From assembly GCA_951802195.1 (NCBI GenBank), contig OX637630.1, positions 1,176,054 through 1,240,053 on the forward strand: 64,000 bases of DNA, written 5' to 3'. The position numbers were made by a program, and so were the translations under genes. The notes below the pieces were generated by a model, which saw only the letters and a program-made list of their open reading frames with translations, did no database searches and was not told the origin of the DNA. Positions within the stretch are counted from its first letter, which is position 1; every line of letters starts with the position of its first letter. Shown in pieces: positions 1-10,691 of this stretch. The DNA comes from Tausonia pullulans (Eukaryota > Basidiomycota > Tremellomycetes > Cystofilobasidiales > Mrakiaceae).

Positions 1-958
1 TGACCTCGCTGTCCTCCCCATCTACATCACTATCAGATAACACCGCAGCCATACTATCGACAAGCTCTCGGAGCTGCTCCTGGTGGGTGATGAGGGCGAC
101 GCGCTTCGCTTGGCTGGAGCGAGCGAGTTCATCGATGATGGTCGCACGCTGGCGAGCTGAGAGTATGATGCCAAGCTGTGAGACTGCGGCCTCGAAAATG
201 CGGTGAACCTTGCTTGTTCGGCTGGAGGTGGCGCGAGATGAGGAGGGGCCGGACCCCGCTGATCGGGCTCCGGAGGGAGTGGAGAGAGTCTGTCGAGAAG
301 GGCGTCAGCAGGATCCTGTTTGATATCAGGGTGTCCCTGGGACAGTCGACATACAGGCTCGAGCGAGCTTCGCCCCTCCGACCGTCTGATCTTGCTAGAG
401 TCCATGCTAGGGGGGAGAAAATGTCAGGTTTGCTTTTTCGGGGTCAGGGAGAAGACCTGCCACGCGAAGGCTCACTATCGCGTCTCGCCACTCCGAATCG
501 GCGTCCTCTTCAAGGGGGTTTGGTCCTCGTCTGATGGAGGTGTGGCCGAACGCTTGAGGTGTGGAAACGCGAACGTCTCCTTCTCGTTGTGAATAGATCG
601 GCGAGATCCGGTAGCGGACGCATTGGCAAGAGGATGAGCAGGAACTGCGTCCGAGATGAGGGCACCACCTGAGAAGAAAGTTGTAAATCTGGACTTAGAG
701 GAAACTGTATCCAGAGCCGCTAACTCACCCTTAAGCGTTGAGTAGAAGACACCGTTGACGTCCATCGCCGCTCCGTCCGGAAACACGGCCGAGGGGACGT
801 GAACCGCTGAGAGGTCGGGCGCCTTCCAGGTGATACCCTGAACCGAAAGTGAGACGAGGGATCCATCGACGATCGGGATAGCTAGGGACTGCGAGCCATG
901 GATCTCAACACGGATTTTGCCTCCGGATTTGTTATCCCCTGACAGCTCGACGAGGTCG
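1..958 (-). CDS. Unrecognised protein, C-terminal part, cut by the window edge
   Basis: Five exons on the minus strand join in one frame: 958-729, 668-476, 406-355 and 289-1, with a possible further exon upstream of 958. Donors are GTGAGT, GTGAGC and GTATGT; acceptors are TAG or CAG with CTGAC/CTAAC branch-like sites. The first exon reads like a beta-rich segment (SLSVQGITW, DVNGVFYSTL). Then come basic, serine-rich stretches (TPLKRTPIRSG) and finally a helical, coiled-coil-like tail (RIFEAAVSQLGIILSARQ, ELARSSQAKR, QEQLRELVDSM) ending in acidic residues at the window edge. I do not recognise the family. It may be the same gene as the exons at 2212-3490, because both lie on the same strand with no clear stop and promoter between them. 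The stop codon lies outside the window. Confidence 0.5.
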
Positions 959-2211
959 CTATTTGGGTGAGCGAGTGTGGGAGGACGCGTGCGAACAGGC
1001 GTGACAGTTAGGACTGCTGCACTTAGCGCAAGAGAAAGGGAGGGACAGCAGTCAATGGTGGCCAGGGGCTCACAGAATGATATGCCCTGGCTTGGGTCGC
1101 CTTCCAGCGCAAACACCCGCGAAGAACACGTCGGTCTCTGCGAGCTGACGGCCGGCTTGAAGATCGCGAGCGGCGACCTGCCTCTTGCCCGGGAAGGAGG
1201 CGGAGGCCATGGGAGGGTGGAGAAGAGCGGTCTGGTCGATTTGAGAGGGGGCGGAAATATACGAGAAGAGAATACGGCTATCGGAGAAGAAGAAGGGAAG
1301 GGTGGATGTGGTGGTTGAAGCACAAGCTTCGACGCTCGACGCGACTAAGCCTTTTGAACGCGTGGCTTGCGCGGCGCGTCGAGGTAACGCGGATTTCGGT
1401 GGAAGATTGATTCATTATGTCCTTCGCTCTGGTCCTTTCTCTTAAGACCAGGGGTAGAGGTCTGGTAGACGCTAGAAGACCCATATATTCCCCAGCTCTC
1501 AGAGAAGTTGTGCCTCGTCCGTGCGTTCGACACAAGGAAGGTACACGTTCATCATCGTTCGTCCATCGCGCTCAGTCTATCTGCCTCCGTCCCCTCTCAG
1601 ATCTGACAATTGGCCGATAGCTTGAAAATTGGGGCTCGTGATGACGTTGCTTGCTGCGTTGGATTTGACGTCAAGGGATGTCGAGAGCTGTAGGAGAGTT
1701 GAGGGATGTTGTTCGCCAGGAAAGGAGAGGCGGCCTTCAGATCAAGCGGGATTAGCCTTGAACAGACGATTAGTATGCAATCCAGGGTCACTGCTTGCCT
1801 TCCACATCTAGTGAAAGACGGCGAGGCCGGACACACATCCCTATCGACGCCGATCCGCTCCTAAGTCTGGAGCCTAGGATTGGCTGAGGTTACAGCATTC
1901 TGGAAGTGACGCGCTTCAGGCTCGGGTCGGATGGGGGAGAGAATTGCGAGGGCAGCTCGCCGAGTCCGCCCATTGTTCTGCGGCTTGCTGAGTGTCACAC
2001 ATCCTCACCGATATTCCTGACCCCCCTCCATCCGGATTTACGAGTAGATCATGCTTGATAGACAGGGGGCGAACAAGGGCGATGGAAGTTAGCGGGCCTG
2101 GAGGAGATCGAAAGACGGCGGGGTCGAATGAGGGAGTCTGTGTGAGTGAAGGAGCGCAATGCGATCTTCAGCACTCGGCCATGGTCGTCAAGAGGAAACA
2201 TGATATCCTAC

Positions 2212-3490
2212 CTGATGCCGGACATGCTCATCTGTGAGGTTAGGGGCGGCCTGAGGAAAGATAACTTTCAACGGGTCTCCATAGACGTCGCCATCGCCAC
2301 GGCCCCCTCCACTTGCGTTCGGCCCTGGCTGGGAAAAGGGTTCGACCTCGGGCCATCGACCAACGGGCGAGACAATATTGGGTGAAATTCTGTCCAGAGG
2401 TTGCCCAGGAGGTAGGTAGAAAGTCTGAGACGAAATCGGAGAAGAGCAGAGCGAGGGAGAGCTCAAGAAGAGGCTCAGGCGTGGGAGATCCTGTCGAACG
2501 GGCTCGGCTCGCGGCCCTGGTCTGCTGTAAGGGGTAGGAACCGTGCTCAGGGAGTCGTTTCCAATCTTGGATGTGATTGAGCCTTGAAGCCCAACATCGT
2601 CGAATGCAGGACGGCTCTCGTCAGGCAGCAAATAAGGAGACGGTCGTTGGAGAGGGGGGCCGTGTGCAGTTGAGGCACGGGGAGAATTGCGGCTTGTCAC
2701 GTTGAAGGCGAAAACACCGTCATCTGGCTGGGTAGAGATGGAGAGAGGGTCGCCTGTTGAGCTGGAGAGCAGGCTGTTGGCTGGCAGATGGGTGGTGGCG
2801 AGAGTTGGCCGGCTGGAGTAGGCATCGTTCGCCGGACTCCAGGGCGGGAGCAAGGGTCCGGAGGCGGGCGATAGTGGAGAAGCTCTGAGGACTGGGCTTG
2901 AAGTTTCCACTCTGGCGTAAGCCATGCTCATTTGCGGAAGATGAAGCGGATTGCCCGCCGGAAGCGACGCGAGCGTAGAGAGCAGCCAGGCAGGAGGCGC
3001 GCGGAGCTGCGTATCGGAAGTTCAACCGTGTGTATGCGGTTTGTGCTGGTCAGAAAAGAGCTCACTTGATGCCCTACATCCACATGAGGCCTACTGGGGG
3101 CATTCCTGTAAGGGGGGAAGTCGGTCAAGGTGGATCGACAGCACCGCTGACTTTCGGCTTTCGCTGAGAGCTGCTGCCGAATGTTGTTACGACTCGCTGT
3201 CATCGGGCCACGAGTCGGGCTTTCGGCGCTTGCAGAACTCATATCGCGGACGACATCAAGGGCTTGCTTAGAGAGCTTATCGAGCCGCCGGCTGAGACCG
3301 TGGCCAGCGCCATGCTTGAAAGCGTGACGATTGGAGGGTGTCCTCACGCTCGAGAGCGAGGAGAGTCGAGACGCGACAGAGAGACCTGGTCGGGTGGGAG
3401 CCAGATCAGTGGAATGACATCGTCAGTCTTGCGGAGGGTATTGAAAGCTTGCTTCGGGTGCGTCGTCGGCCTAAGATGCGGCTGCCGTCG
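2212..3490 (-). CDS. Unrecognised minus-strand gene, exon structure uncertain
   Basis: Supported pieces are an exon 3490-3386 (includes the residues NTLRKTDDVIPLIWLPP), joined through a 71-nt intron to an exon starting at 3314 (SRRLDKLSKQALDVVRDMSS), and a long proline/serine-rich exon of about 720 nt ending at 2212 with a GTAGGA donor. The initiator ATG was not located. An ATG pair at about 3562 runs into a stop after 23 codons, so an upstream exon is needed. The composition (Ser, Pro, Arg) suggests a disordered scaffold or regulator rather than an enzyme. It may be the 5' half of the gene whose 3' half lies at 1-958. No function is proposed. Confidence 0.35.
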
Positions 3491-3599
3491 CTAGTGTCGT
3501 CGTCGTCGGTGGAGACCCTGCATCGAGCCCAGAGCCAGCATCAGCCCGGAGTTGGACATCATGAAAAGGAAGTCTCTGTTCCAAGACGGTAAGAAGAGT

Positions 3600-5763
3600 T
3601 TCACATTGAGGAGGGCAGCTGCTCGGACTTTGATATATCCGAGAAGAGGGTGGGCTGGATGAGGTGATCGTTGTTGGGAGACAACTTGCAGGACTAGAGT
3701 AAGGAATCAGGAGAAGTGGCGCACGCAAACGCCCATTTGACCGCCTTGGATGGGCCTCTGAAACTGCAACCGAGGGAATTCCTCACTGCAAAGATGTGAA
3801 TGGGGAAAGATTTAAATAAGAATATTCCGAGTGCTTTTGCTTTCTTGACGACTGCTGCTGGCCTGTTTGTCCTCTTGACGACTCGGCCTGCTTGCCCACG
3901 CGAGATTTAATGAGAAGGGTCCGCCGGCATCTCCGCTTCCCAAACAAACCAGACCCCCCTCTCTACTCTTCCAGATTTTCGCTACTATGCCCTAGTCAAA
4001 AGAGAAGTGTGGGGCGCACCTTCGAAACCTGCAGCGCTCGGAAGCACGACGTCAATATCAAACCCTCGGACGAAGGTTTCTGTAAGATCGATTCGACTTC
4101 TTCGGACCCTCTGACCCAACTTCAACGATTTCATCCTAGCAAGCGACAGTAGTGCCCAATATCGCAGTTATTCGGAACCTCGACTCATCGAGTCTACAAG
4201 GAGTCGATGACTACAGAGAGAGAATCTCCTTAGCCTGATCTACAGTCCCCAAAAGCCCCCCCCCCCCCCCCCCCCCCCACTCCCCCCCGTGACTTGATCA
4301 TTAGGAGGTCTTCGTTAGACTCTTCAACTCGGTTGAAGAGTACGGCATCAAGCTCCTCCGCCCTTTATCTGAAGCAAGGTCTACACCTTCGTCTTTTAGA
4401 GACTTGTTAATATCTGGTTATTTTCATCTACCAAGGGCAGAGGGGTGCATTCGCTTTGGTTGTCCGTCGCTTGTTTGAGCTTTTGCGCCCATTGCCACAG
4501 ACGGCAAGCTCCCTAGACCGTCAGAATTACGCTCCTGTTTCGTAATTGACTATCTAGTCTTATGCAGTCAGCATCTCTTGCGACTCGATTTAGTGCCTTA
4601 TTACGCGCCGCGTATTTACATGGTTGAAACATGAACATTGTTTCTCACACTGCATCACCGCCGCAGACATCGAGCCCGACCATTACCTCGTCTCCCAGGT
4701 CAGGCGCTCTACATGTCATCAGTGCTTACAACAGATTGATGGTCGGGGGGGGGTCTTGAAAGTGACGGGATTACGGTCCTGTTTAAGTTAGGCTGGGATA
4801 CGTTCCCTTCAGCTGGCTCGAGTCTCTACCCAGACATCTGTACCACCGTCTGATGTTGATGAGACCCGTAGCTAGCAAGCTCCCTCAGTCCGTCTTTGCA
4901 TCCTTGCTTCCAGCCGTCTCACTCGTCTGCCTTACGGATTTTACAACTTGTTTGTGTTTCAGACTGAGGCATTGGATGGTATGGTAACGGCCGATCGATC
5001 CTTTCGTTCTTCTGTCATTCCTCAGGCGTTGACTTGGGCCCTATCTACCCTCTTCTTGACGTTGGCAGCGGGTCACTCCTGGCGACCGACCGTCCGTGCC
5101 TCCTCCTTGAAGTGCAAGTGCGGAAAGGCAAGATCCCCAATATCTCCGAGTCGTCACAACGAGCAGCCTCCAGGATATTGCGCTTCACCGGTGGGTTCTC
5201 TGCTCTCCAAGTCGCTTGACCAATTTTGTTCTTCGAAATAGGCTCCTCCTTTCATGTTTCTCAAAGAAGGAACCTACAATGATAGATTAAAATTGACTCC
5301 ACAGTCTGGGATAATAAAATTCTGTCTAAGTGGTCGCAACGAACTGCTCTGTTCTATTCCAATCGCTGTGGCATCTCTCGTTACTCTGCGATTCCCAATG
5401 GATCTCTTTTTCAAAGCATTGATCAAAAGCCGCCTGTTGATTGTTATGTCCTTTCCAGATTAGCATTCAATGGCAGACAGGCGGGCCGTTACGTCGCACC
5501 AGCCTCACCGTCGCTGACGTCTGCCTTAGCTCTCGACCCCTCCCGTGAGAGCGGGGAAGACTATCTTTCCCCAAACACCCACAACCACTCTCACTCTTTC
5601 TCTCTCTCACTCCAACTGGCCTCGCTTGCACTTTTTTGCTTGCCTGACCAAGGCCCCGAAAGTCTGCGTCACTTAGCGGAGCCCTCTGACCCAACCACTT
5701 TCGACGCGACCGACCCATCATCACACCTCACGGCCCACTCGACGCGTCTGCACCTCACTTCGG
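3600..5763. other. Intergenic region with no supported gene
   Basis: About 2.1 kb separates the minus-strand gene on the left from LSB6. Only short, stop-rich frames occur and no tRNA-like cloverleaf was seen. It holds a run of 23 C (4256-4278) followed by C7 (4282-4288), and an old LTR copy (4520-4649, listed separately). The last 300 nt before 5764 are CT-rich, as expected for a fungal promoter and 5' leader. Confidence 0.6.
4520..4649 (+). repeat. Old solo-LTR copy, family A
   Basis: This 130-nt stretch matches the younger copies at 59093-59212 and 60760-60889 over its whole length, with substitutions. Shared blocks include TACGCTCCTGTTTCG, TAGTCTTATGCA, TTAGTGCCTT and GAAACATGAA or similar, ending in CTCACA. 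The first base of the canonical TG has changed and no target-site duplication is left, so it is the oldest of the three. Confidence 0.7.
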
Positions 5764-8700
5764 ATGTCTTACCAGCCCCTGCCCGCCTCATCACCCCCTC
5801 CCTCGCCAGTCGTTCGCACCTTGAGCCTCGAGCCGCTACATCCGGTCAGCAGTAACATCTCACCCTCGCGGGTTAAGGTCGACCTCTCTAAGCTCGAGGA
5901 GGGCTTCTCTCGCTGGATCAGCAAGGTTAAGGCCGGCGGAAGGCACAGCCGGCGGCAGCAGCGGCAGTCCAAGCGAGACGACAAACGGGACCAGGAGCTG
6001 TATGAGAGCGTGTTTGGGAAGGGCGGGATCGTGAGTGTTTCCTCTTCAGAGCTCTTCCTATCTGCTTTGCTGTTATGAGGGAGACGACGAGCCAGCAGCT
6101 GAAGTCGCCTCGTTATCCCATCGGTCGTTGGCGTGCTTCCCGCGCCCTTAGACCCCCAACTTGCAGCCGATGGTCACTGACGACGGATTGACATCGGAGG
6201 AGGATTTCCAGATGTGAGTTCGATGAGAGCGGTTAAGTTGAAGCTGCTGTGAGATCGTGCAACTGATCCCTTGGAACACCCGCCACAGGCTTGTGGCATC
6301 CGTCCGCTTAGCCATTCAGCAGGGTGTTCACCCCAAACTCATTGCCAAAGGGTCCAGCGGGAGCTACTTTGCCCTGAATGAGGAAGGCAACATCGTCGGG
6401 TCCGTCCTTATTACGTCTTCTCTTGACGGGCCCGAACTGAGATCCAACTCGCTCGCGGTTCCAGAGTGTTCAAGCCCAAAGACGAGGAGCCCTACGGTCG
6501 TCTCAACCCGAAATGGACAAAGTGGCTGCATCGCAACGCCTTCTGGTGGATCGGCTGGGGACGAGCCTGTCTGATCCCCAATCTCAGCTACGTCTCCGAG
6601 GCGGCAGCGTCGCACCTGGACCGCCGGATGGGCCTTGGTATCGTCCCGCGAACGGAGGTCGTCTCGCTCTCTTCCCCGGCTTTCTTCTACGACTGGGTCG
6701 ACCGTGAGGCTTTCCTTCTTCGCATGTGCCGCCTGCTTATCAGCTAACCGCTGCGAGTTGCTGTAGGCACGGCCTTTGCTCAGCGCAAGAGGCCGCTCCC
6801 GGACAAGGTCGGCAGCTTCCAGGTAAGTCGACCCTGATTCAGTCCGTGCAGGCTCACGGCTTAATATCTTGCTCTTTCCCCAGGTGTTTATGAGCGGCTA
6901 CCGAGTGCGTAGCGCCTTCTTCTGCTCATGTTCGATCCTACGCTGACCCCACTTGCAGGACGCGACCGAATGGCTCCGCAACCACCCATGGCCCGGCCTC
7001 ACGACGGACGACGAGCCGAGACGAGCGCGACATTACCGTCGCTGCCTGAGGGCGTGCGCGTTGGTCTGCGGTCGTGCTGGTGCTGACGAGTGGGGCGACG
7101 AGGACGAGGAGGAGGAGCTCCAGCGGAGCGGCGAACAGGCGACGGAGCGACCGGGCAAGCCTTTCCGGTGGACGCGAGAGTTGCAGCAGGACTTGTAGGT
7201 GTCTCGTGCCGCTCAATCTTGGATGAAAAGCAAGCTGAACTGTACTTTGTTTCAGCTGGGAAGAGTTGCAGAAGCTGATGTGCGTTCTGCTGATGGCTTG
7301 GAGAGCAACGCTGCTTGCGCGCTGACTCGACTTTGGCCACTGACCCAGCTGCCTCGACTATCTGATGGTGAGAAGACCTTCTTCTCTTCCCTTATGTGCT
7401 GCAATTGACTGATTGGTCGCCCTTTCTCAGCATAACACCGACCGAGGTGCGTCGTAATCGTCAAAGCGTAGCCGCAACCTTGACCTAACCCGCTCTGCCT
7501 GTTTCTCATCAAGGCCTCGACAATTTTGTGAGATCCCTAGCTAATAATTGGCCGGAATGCGTATGCTGACCCTGCCGAGGACCACAGATGATCAAGCTTG
7601 CTCCTGGAAGTACCACGCCGGTGCCCAGCACAATCATCTCCTCCGAGCCCTCGTTAGTACCCGGTCCCTCCATGGATAATGGTCTCAAGCGGACGTCTCT
7701 TCTCGGTGGAGAAGACCCCAACAGGCCCTCACGGATCAAAATCGCTGGTAGGTCCTCGTTGCATGTGATTCAGAGTTGGCCGGGGCGAGGTTGACACACA
7801 GTCTACAGCCATCGACAACTCGCTCTCATTTCCGCATCACCACCCGAAAGGTGAATCTTCTGGCTCTGGCATCATTGGCTTGTCTCACAGCCACTGACCA
7901 AGTGACCCTCTTACGATAGGCTGGCGATCATATCCGTACGGCTGGCTCTTCCTGCCTGTCTCGCTCATCGGGTGCGTCCCAGGTCCACCGTCGTTCCTAG
8001 CTAGCCGAGATTCTTTCAGCTCAATGCTCCGTCTTTCTAGACAGCCGTTTGGGCATGCTATCCGAGATCACCTCATCCCCCTGCTCTCGTCTCCTGCCTG
8101 GTGGGATCAGACCGTCCGGGAGCTTCGCCAGCTGTAAGTGGTACCGTTATCCCCGGCTGATAGGACCGCTCGCTAACCTCTTTTTCCTGTGCAGCTTTGA
8201 GCTCGACCCGGACTTTTCCGAACTAATGTGGGATCGTCAACTTGCGGTTGTAAGTCTTCTACTCTGTTCGTTGCAGACTGTCTTTGACAGGCCCACTCTT
8301 CAATCAGCTCAAGGGGCAAGGATACAACCTCCTGGAGTCTCTTCGACATGCCGTGAGTCTTTCTATGATTCGCTCAGCTCTAGTACATTACTGAACAGCG
8401 CTTCCATCGCCTGACAGGACGAAGGTGTGATCCAGCCTTTGCGCCACTGGAAGATAGTTCCAACTAAATCTTCCATTCCCAGGCCCCCTCGAGCTTTGCC
8501 GTCGTGACCGCCTCGAAGTCCTTACCGAGTCTGTCTCCGTCCCCGACGACTCTCAAACGACCGACACCATCGCTACCCTCCTCGGCTCCAAGGCTACCCC
8601 CGCCTCTCCTCCCCTCCCAATAACATCGCCCTCCTCTCCTACAAGTCAGTGGACCACCTTCCGTCCGAACTTCCGCCGCTCCAAATCCATTTCTGGCGGC

Positions 8701-9495
8701 TCCGCCTTCTCCAATCCGCCTTCTTCCTCTTCCTTCTCCTCCGCCACCCAAGCCCAGCAGCCGACCTTCCGCCCCGTCTCCTTCGCCGGTCGACTCCGAA
8801 ATCAAAACACATGGAAGGGCTTTTCCGCCGCCTCGGGCGTTGAGCTTCTCTCGGCGCTCGAGCAGGTCGATTCTGCTGAGAGAAGGCTATTGGCCGTTGC
8901 AAGAGCGGGACCCAAGGGGCGGAGAAAGAACACATTTGCGGCTAGGGGGATCGCGCTGGCTGAGGAAGACGAGGAAAGGGAGGAGGAGGCGGACCAGTTT
9001 TTAGGGAACCTCAGGGGAGCGTTCTCTGATGGGGAAGAGGAGCCAGGGTTGGCCTCGTCGGTGTCGAGGGGGAGGTTCCAACTGGGGAGCGGTAGACGGG
9101 GAGGAGGAGGAGCGCCGCGAAGCAGCAGCTCGCGAATCCAGCATCGCCGGCACGCAAGCAGTGGAGAGTCAAGCAGCGTGCTGAATGGGATCGCTGAGTC
9201 GGAGGATGAGACGGCTGATGTTGAAGGGCATGGGGAAGAGGACGAGGATGAGGGGGAGGAGCTCACTCGGTCGACGTGGAGTCTGGGAGGCGTGGGGGGC
9301 GGCCGGGGGCACCATCATGGGAGATGGGGGAGCACGGCGCCGATTCAGCCAGAGGGTGTGGCTGATGCCGAGGAGGAGGATGAGGAAGGGCTGAGAACGG
9401 TGGATCACGAGAACGACTTAGAGAGCGGTGCCATGAGGACCGTCAAGGTTGAGCGGCTCAAGCTCGTCACGGAGCGGGCTTGGCTCAACTGGTGA
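5764..9495 (+). CDS. LSB6: Type II phosphatidylinositol 4-kinase
   Basis: This enzyme phosphorylates phosphatidylinositol to PI4P on Golgi/endosomal and vacuolar membranes. Nineteen exons join in frame to an 838-residue protein: 5764-6030, 6167-6213, 6289-6399, 6465-6703, 6767-6822, 6884-6904, 6959-7194, 7256-7279, 7349-7367, 7431-7446, 7514-7527, 7588-7747, 7809-7850, 7920-7971, 8041-8133, 8195-8249, 8308-8352, 8418-8424 and 8483-9495. Diagnostic blocks are GSSGSYF (nucleotide loop), VFKPKDEEPYG (catalytic Lys), NPKWTKW, NTDRGLDNF (catalytic loop) and a PYGWLFLP segment. The cysteine-rich palmitoylation motif of animal enzymes is not obvious. The C-terminal third, within the last exon, is a long Ser/Glu-rich extension. 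One exon is only 7 nt. The 3' end lies 57 nt from the convergent gene at 9552. Confidence 0.93.
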
Positions 9496-9551
9496 AACGC
9501 GATGACGAACGATATATATAAACAATTGACGAAGATTTGCAAGCCACGTGA

Positions 9552-10547
9552 TCAGTCCCTGTAGAGACCTCCTTCCTCGACACCCTGCCTGCCCCTCCGG
9601 AACCCCTCGTCATCCTCGTTCGGCTGGAATGGGATGCCCGCGCGGAGCTGGTCGACATCCGTCCGCCAGGAGGAGAACCTCGATACCATAGCGTTCGCTT
9701 CTGGGGAGGCGCCCTCGGTCCCGCGGGTGAGCTCGTCGATGACCTCTGTGAGGGTCGAAGAGAGCTTGGAGAGGATGGATGTAGTCTGGAACGGGTTGCT
9801 AGGAGGAGATCGGGACGGATTGGGGGTCAAATCGAAAAAAAAAATCGGTGACGAGGGGGGACGATGGCAAGGCCAGGCGACCGATGACGACGTCGGTTGC
9901 TTCGATGGCAGACTCACCCGAGGACAGTACGCGGATCCTCGCCTTGCCCTCGGGCTTGGGCTCCTCCCTGGCAAAGATAAGGATAAAAAAGAACGCGTGG
10001 GTTCCAGATAATCAAAAGGACGACCAACGAAGACTCACTGGAACAGGCACGCTCGTCACAGTCGGCTCAGCCCGAGGAGGCGCAGGAGAGTGTTCCGAGC
10101 GGGGCTCTCCGCGCTGGATGTCTGGAGGAGAGTAGTTGCCTGCCGCCGAAGCTGGACTGGGGTCTGATTTGGGGAAGACCTGAGGAGAGGGAAGGGAGGA
10201 AGGGAGTGCGACGGCAACAGGATGATGAGCTGACTGACATGACGTCGACGAACGGGTGTATAGCCGATGCAGCGACTCACTCCTCCAGGGTTACCAGGCG
10301 TCGGCTCGGGGCCCGTCACTCCAGGAGATTCGTTTGAGCCAGGGAAGGCGGCGGGGGGGCTGGAGGGGGAGCATGAGGAGTTGAAGGTGATCTGCCAGCG
10401 GGAGAGCACATCTCGGCGAGAGCTAGAACAGGATTCACCCGCCAAGAGATCCGCCTTGAGACATGATGAGGATGAGACAGGGAAAGGGGAAGCGAGAGTG
10501 TGCCTTGCGATGATGTTTTGGGAGAGAGTTTGTTCGATGGCCGTTGC
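9552..10547 (-). CDS. Small protein of unknown function, start unresolved
   Basis: The 3' exons are clear on the minus strand and keep frame: 10179-10039, 9967-9918 and 9798-9552 (stop at 9554-9552). They are preceded by an open frame that ends at 10281 with a GTGAGT donor and is open back to about 10547. That upstream frame (containing QTLSQNIIARH and RDVLSRWQITF) has no ATG of its own. The ATGs at 10576 and 10464 are in another frame, so a short 5' exon or a short intron is needed. The middle is Pro/Ser-rich; the C-terminus has a likely helix (TTSILSKLSSTLTEVIDEL) and an acidic end. I do not recognise the family. The gene is divergent from MEF2 and probably shares its promoter, and it is tail-to-tail with LSB6. 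Confidence 0.55.
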
Positions 10548-10690
10548 TTCTCATTTCTCCGTCTCTCGCTGTCCTCGAGACGACCGGCGGCCCCACGTCA
10601 CCGGCACGTGACCCGACGCAGGTCGACGCGCCGGCGCGGCCTTCTCTCGCCGCGTCCTCCCAACGACCACCAACTCGACTCGATGCCTTG
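10465..10690. promoter_or_regulatory. Divergent promoter region between the unknown gene and MEF2
   Basis: The interval between the two divergent genes carries a CACGTG E-box-type palindrome at about 10604-10609. That is the classical core for bHLH regulators such as Cbf1. A second CACGTG lies in the LSB6 3' flank at about 9545. Which factor binds is inference. The last nine bases are a two-codon upstream ORF, listed separately. Confidence 0.4.
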
Positions 10691-10691
10691 A
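10683..10691 (+). promoter_or_regulatory. Two-codon upstream ORF overlapping the MEF2 start
   Basis: ATG CCT TGA at 10683-10691 overlaps the MEF2 start by one base (TGATG). A scanning ribosome that reads this minimal ORF would stop exactly on the main start codon, a layout that could allow reinitiation or damp MEF2 translation. It matters only if the transcript begins upstream of 10683, which the sequence cannot show. Confidence 0.45.

Noticed and set aside
535-620. A tRNA-like TGGCCGAAC string
   Set aside because: No matching T-arm or acceptor stem follows, and the stretch lies in an exon of the minus-strand gene.
9634-10011. Plus-strand frames opposite the small unknown gene
   Set aside because: They are antisense shadows; the minus-strand exons have matching splice sites and phase.
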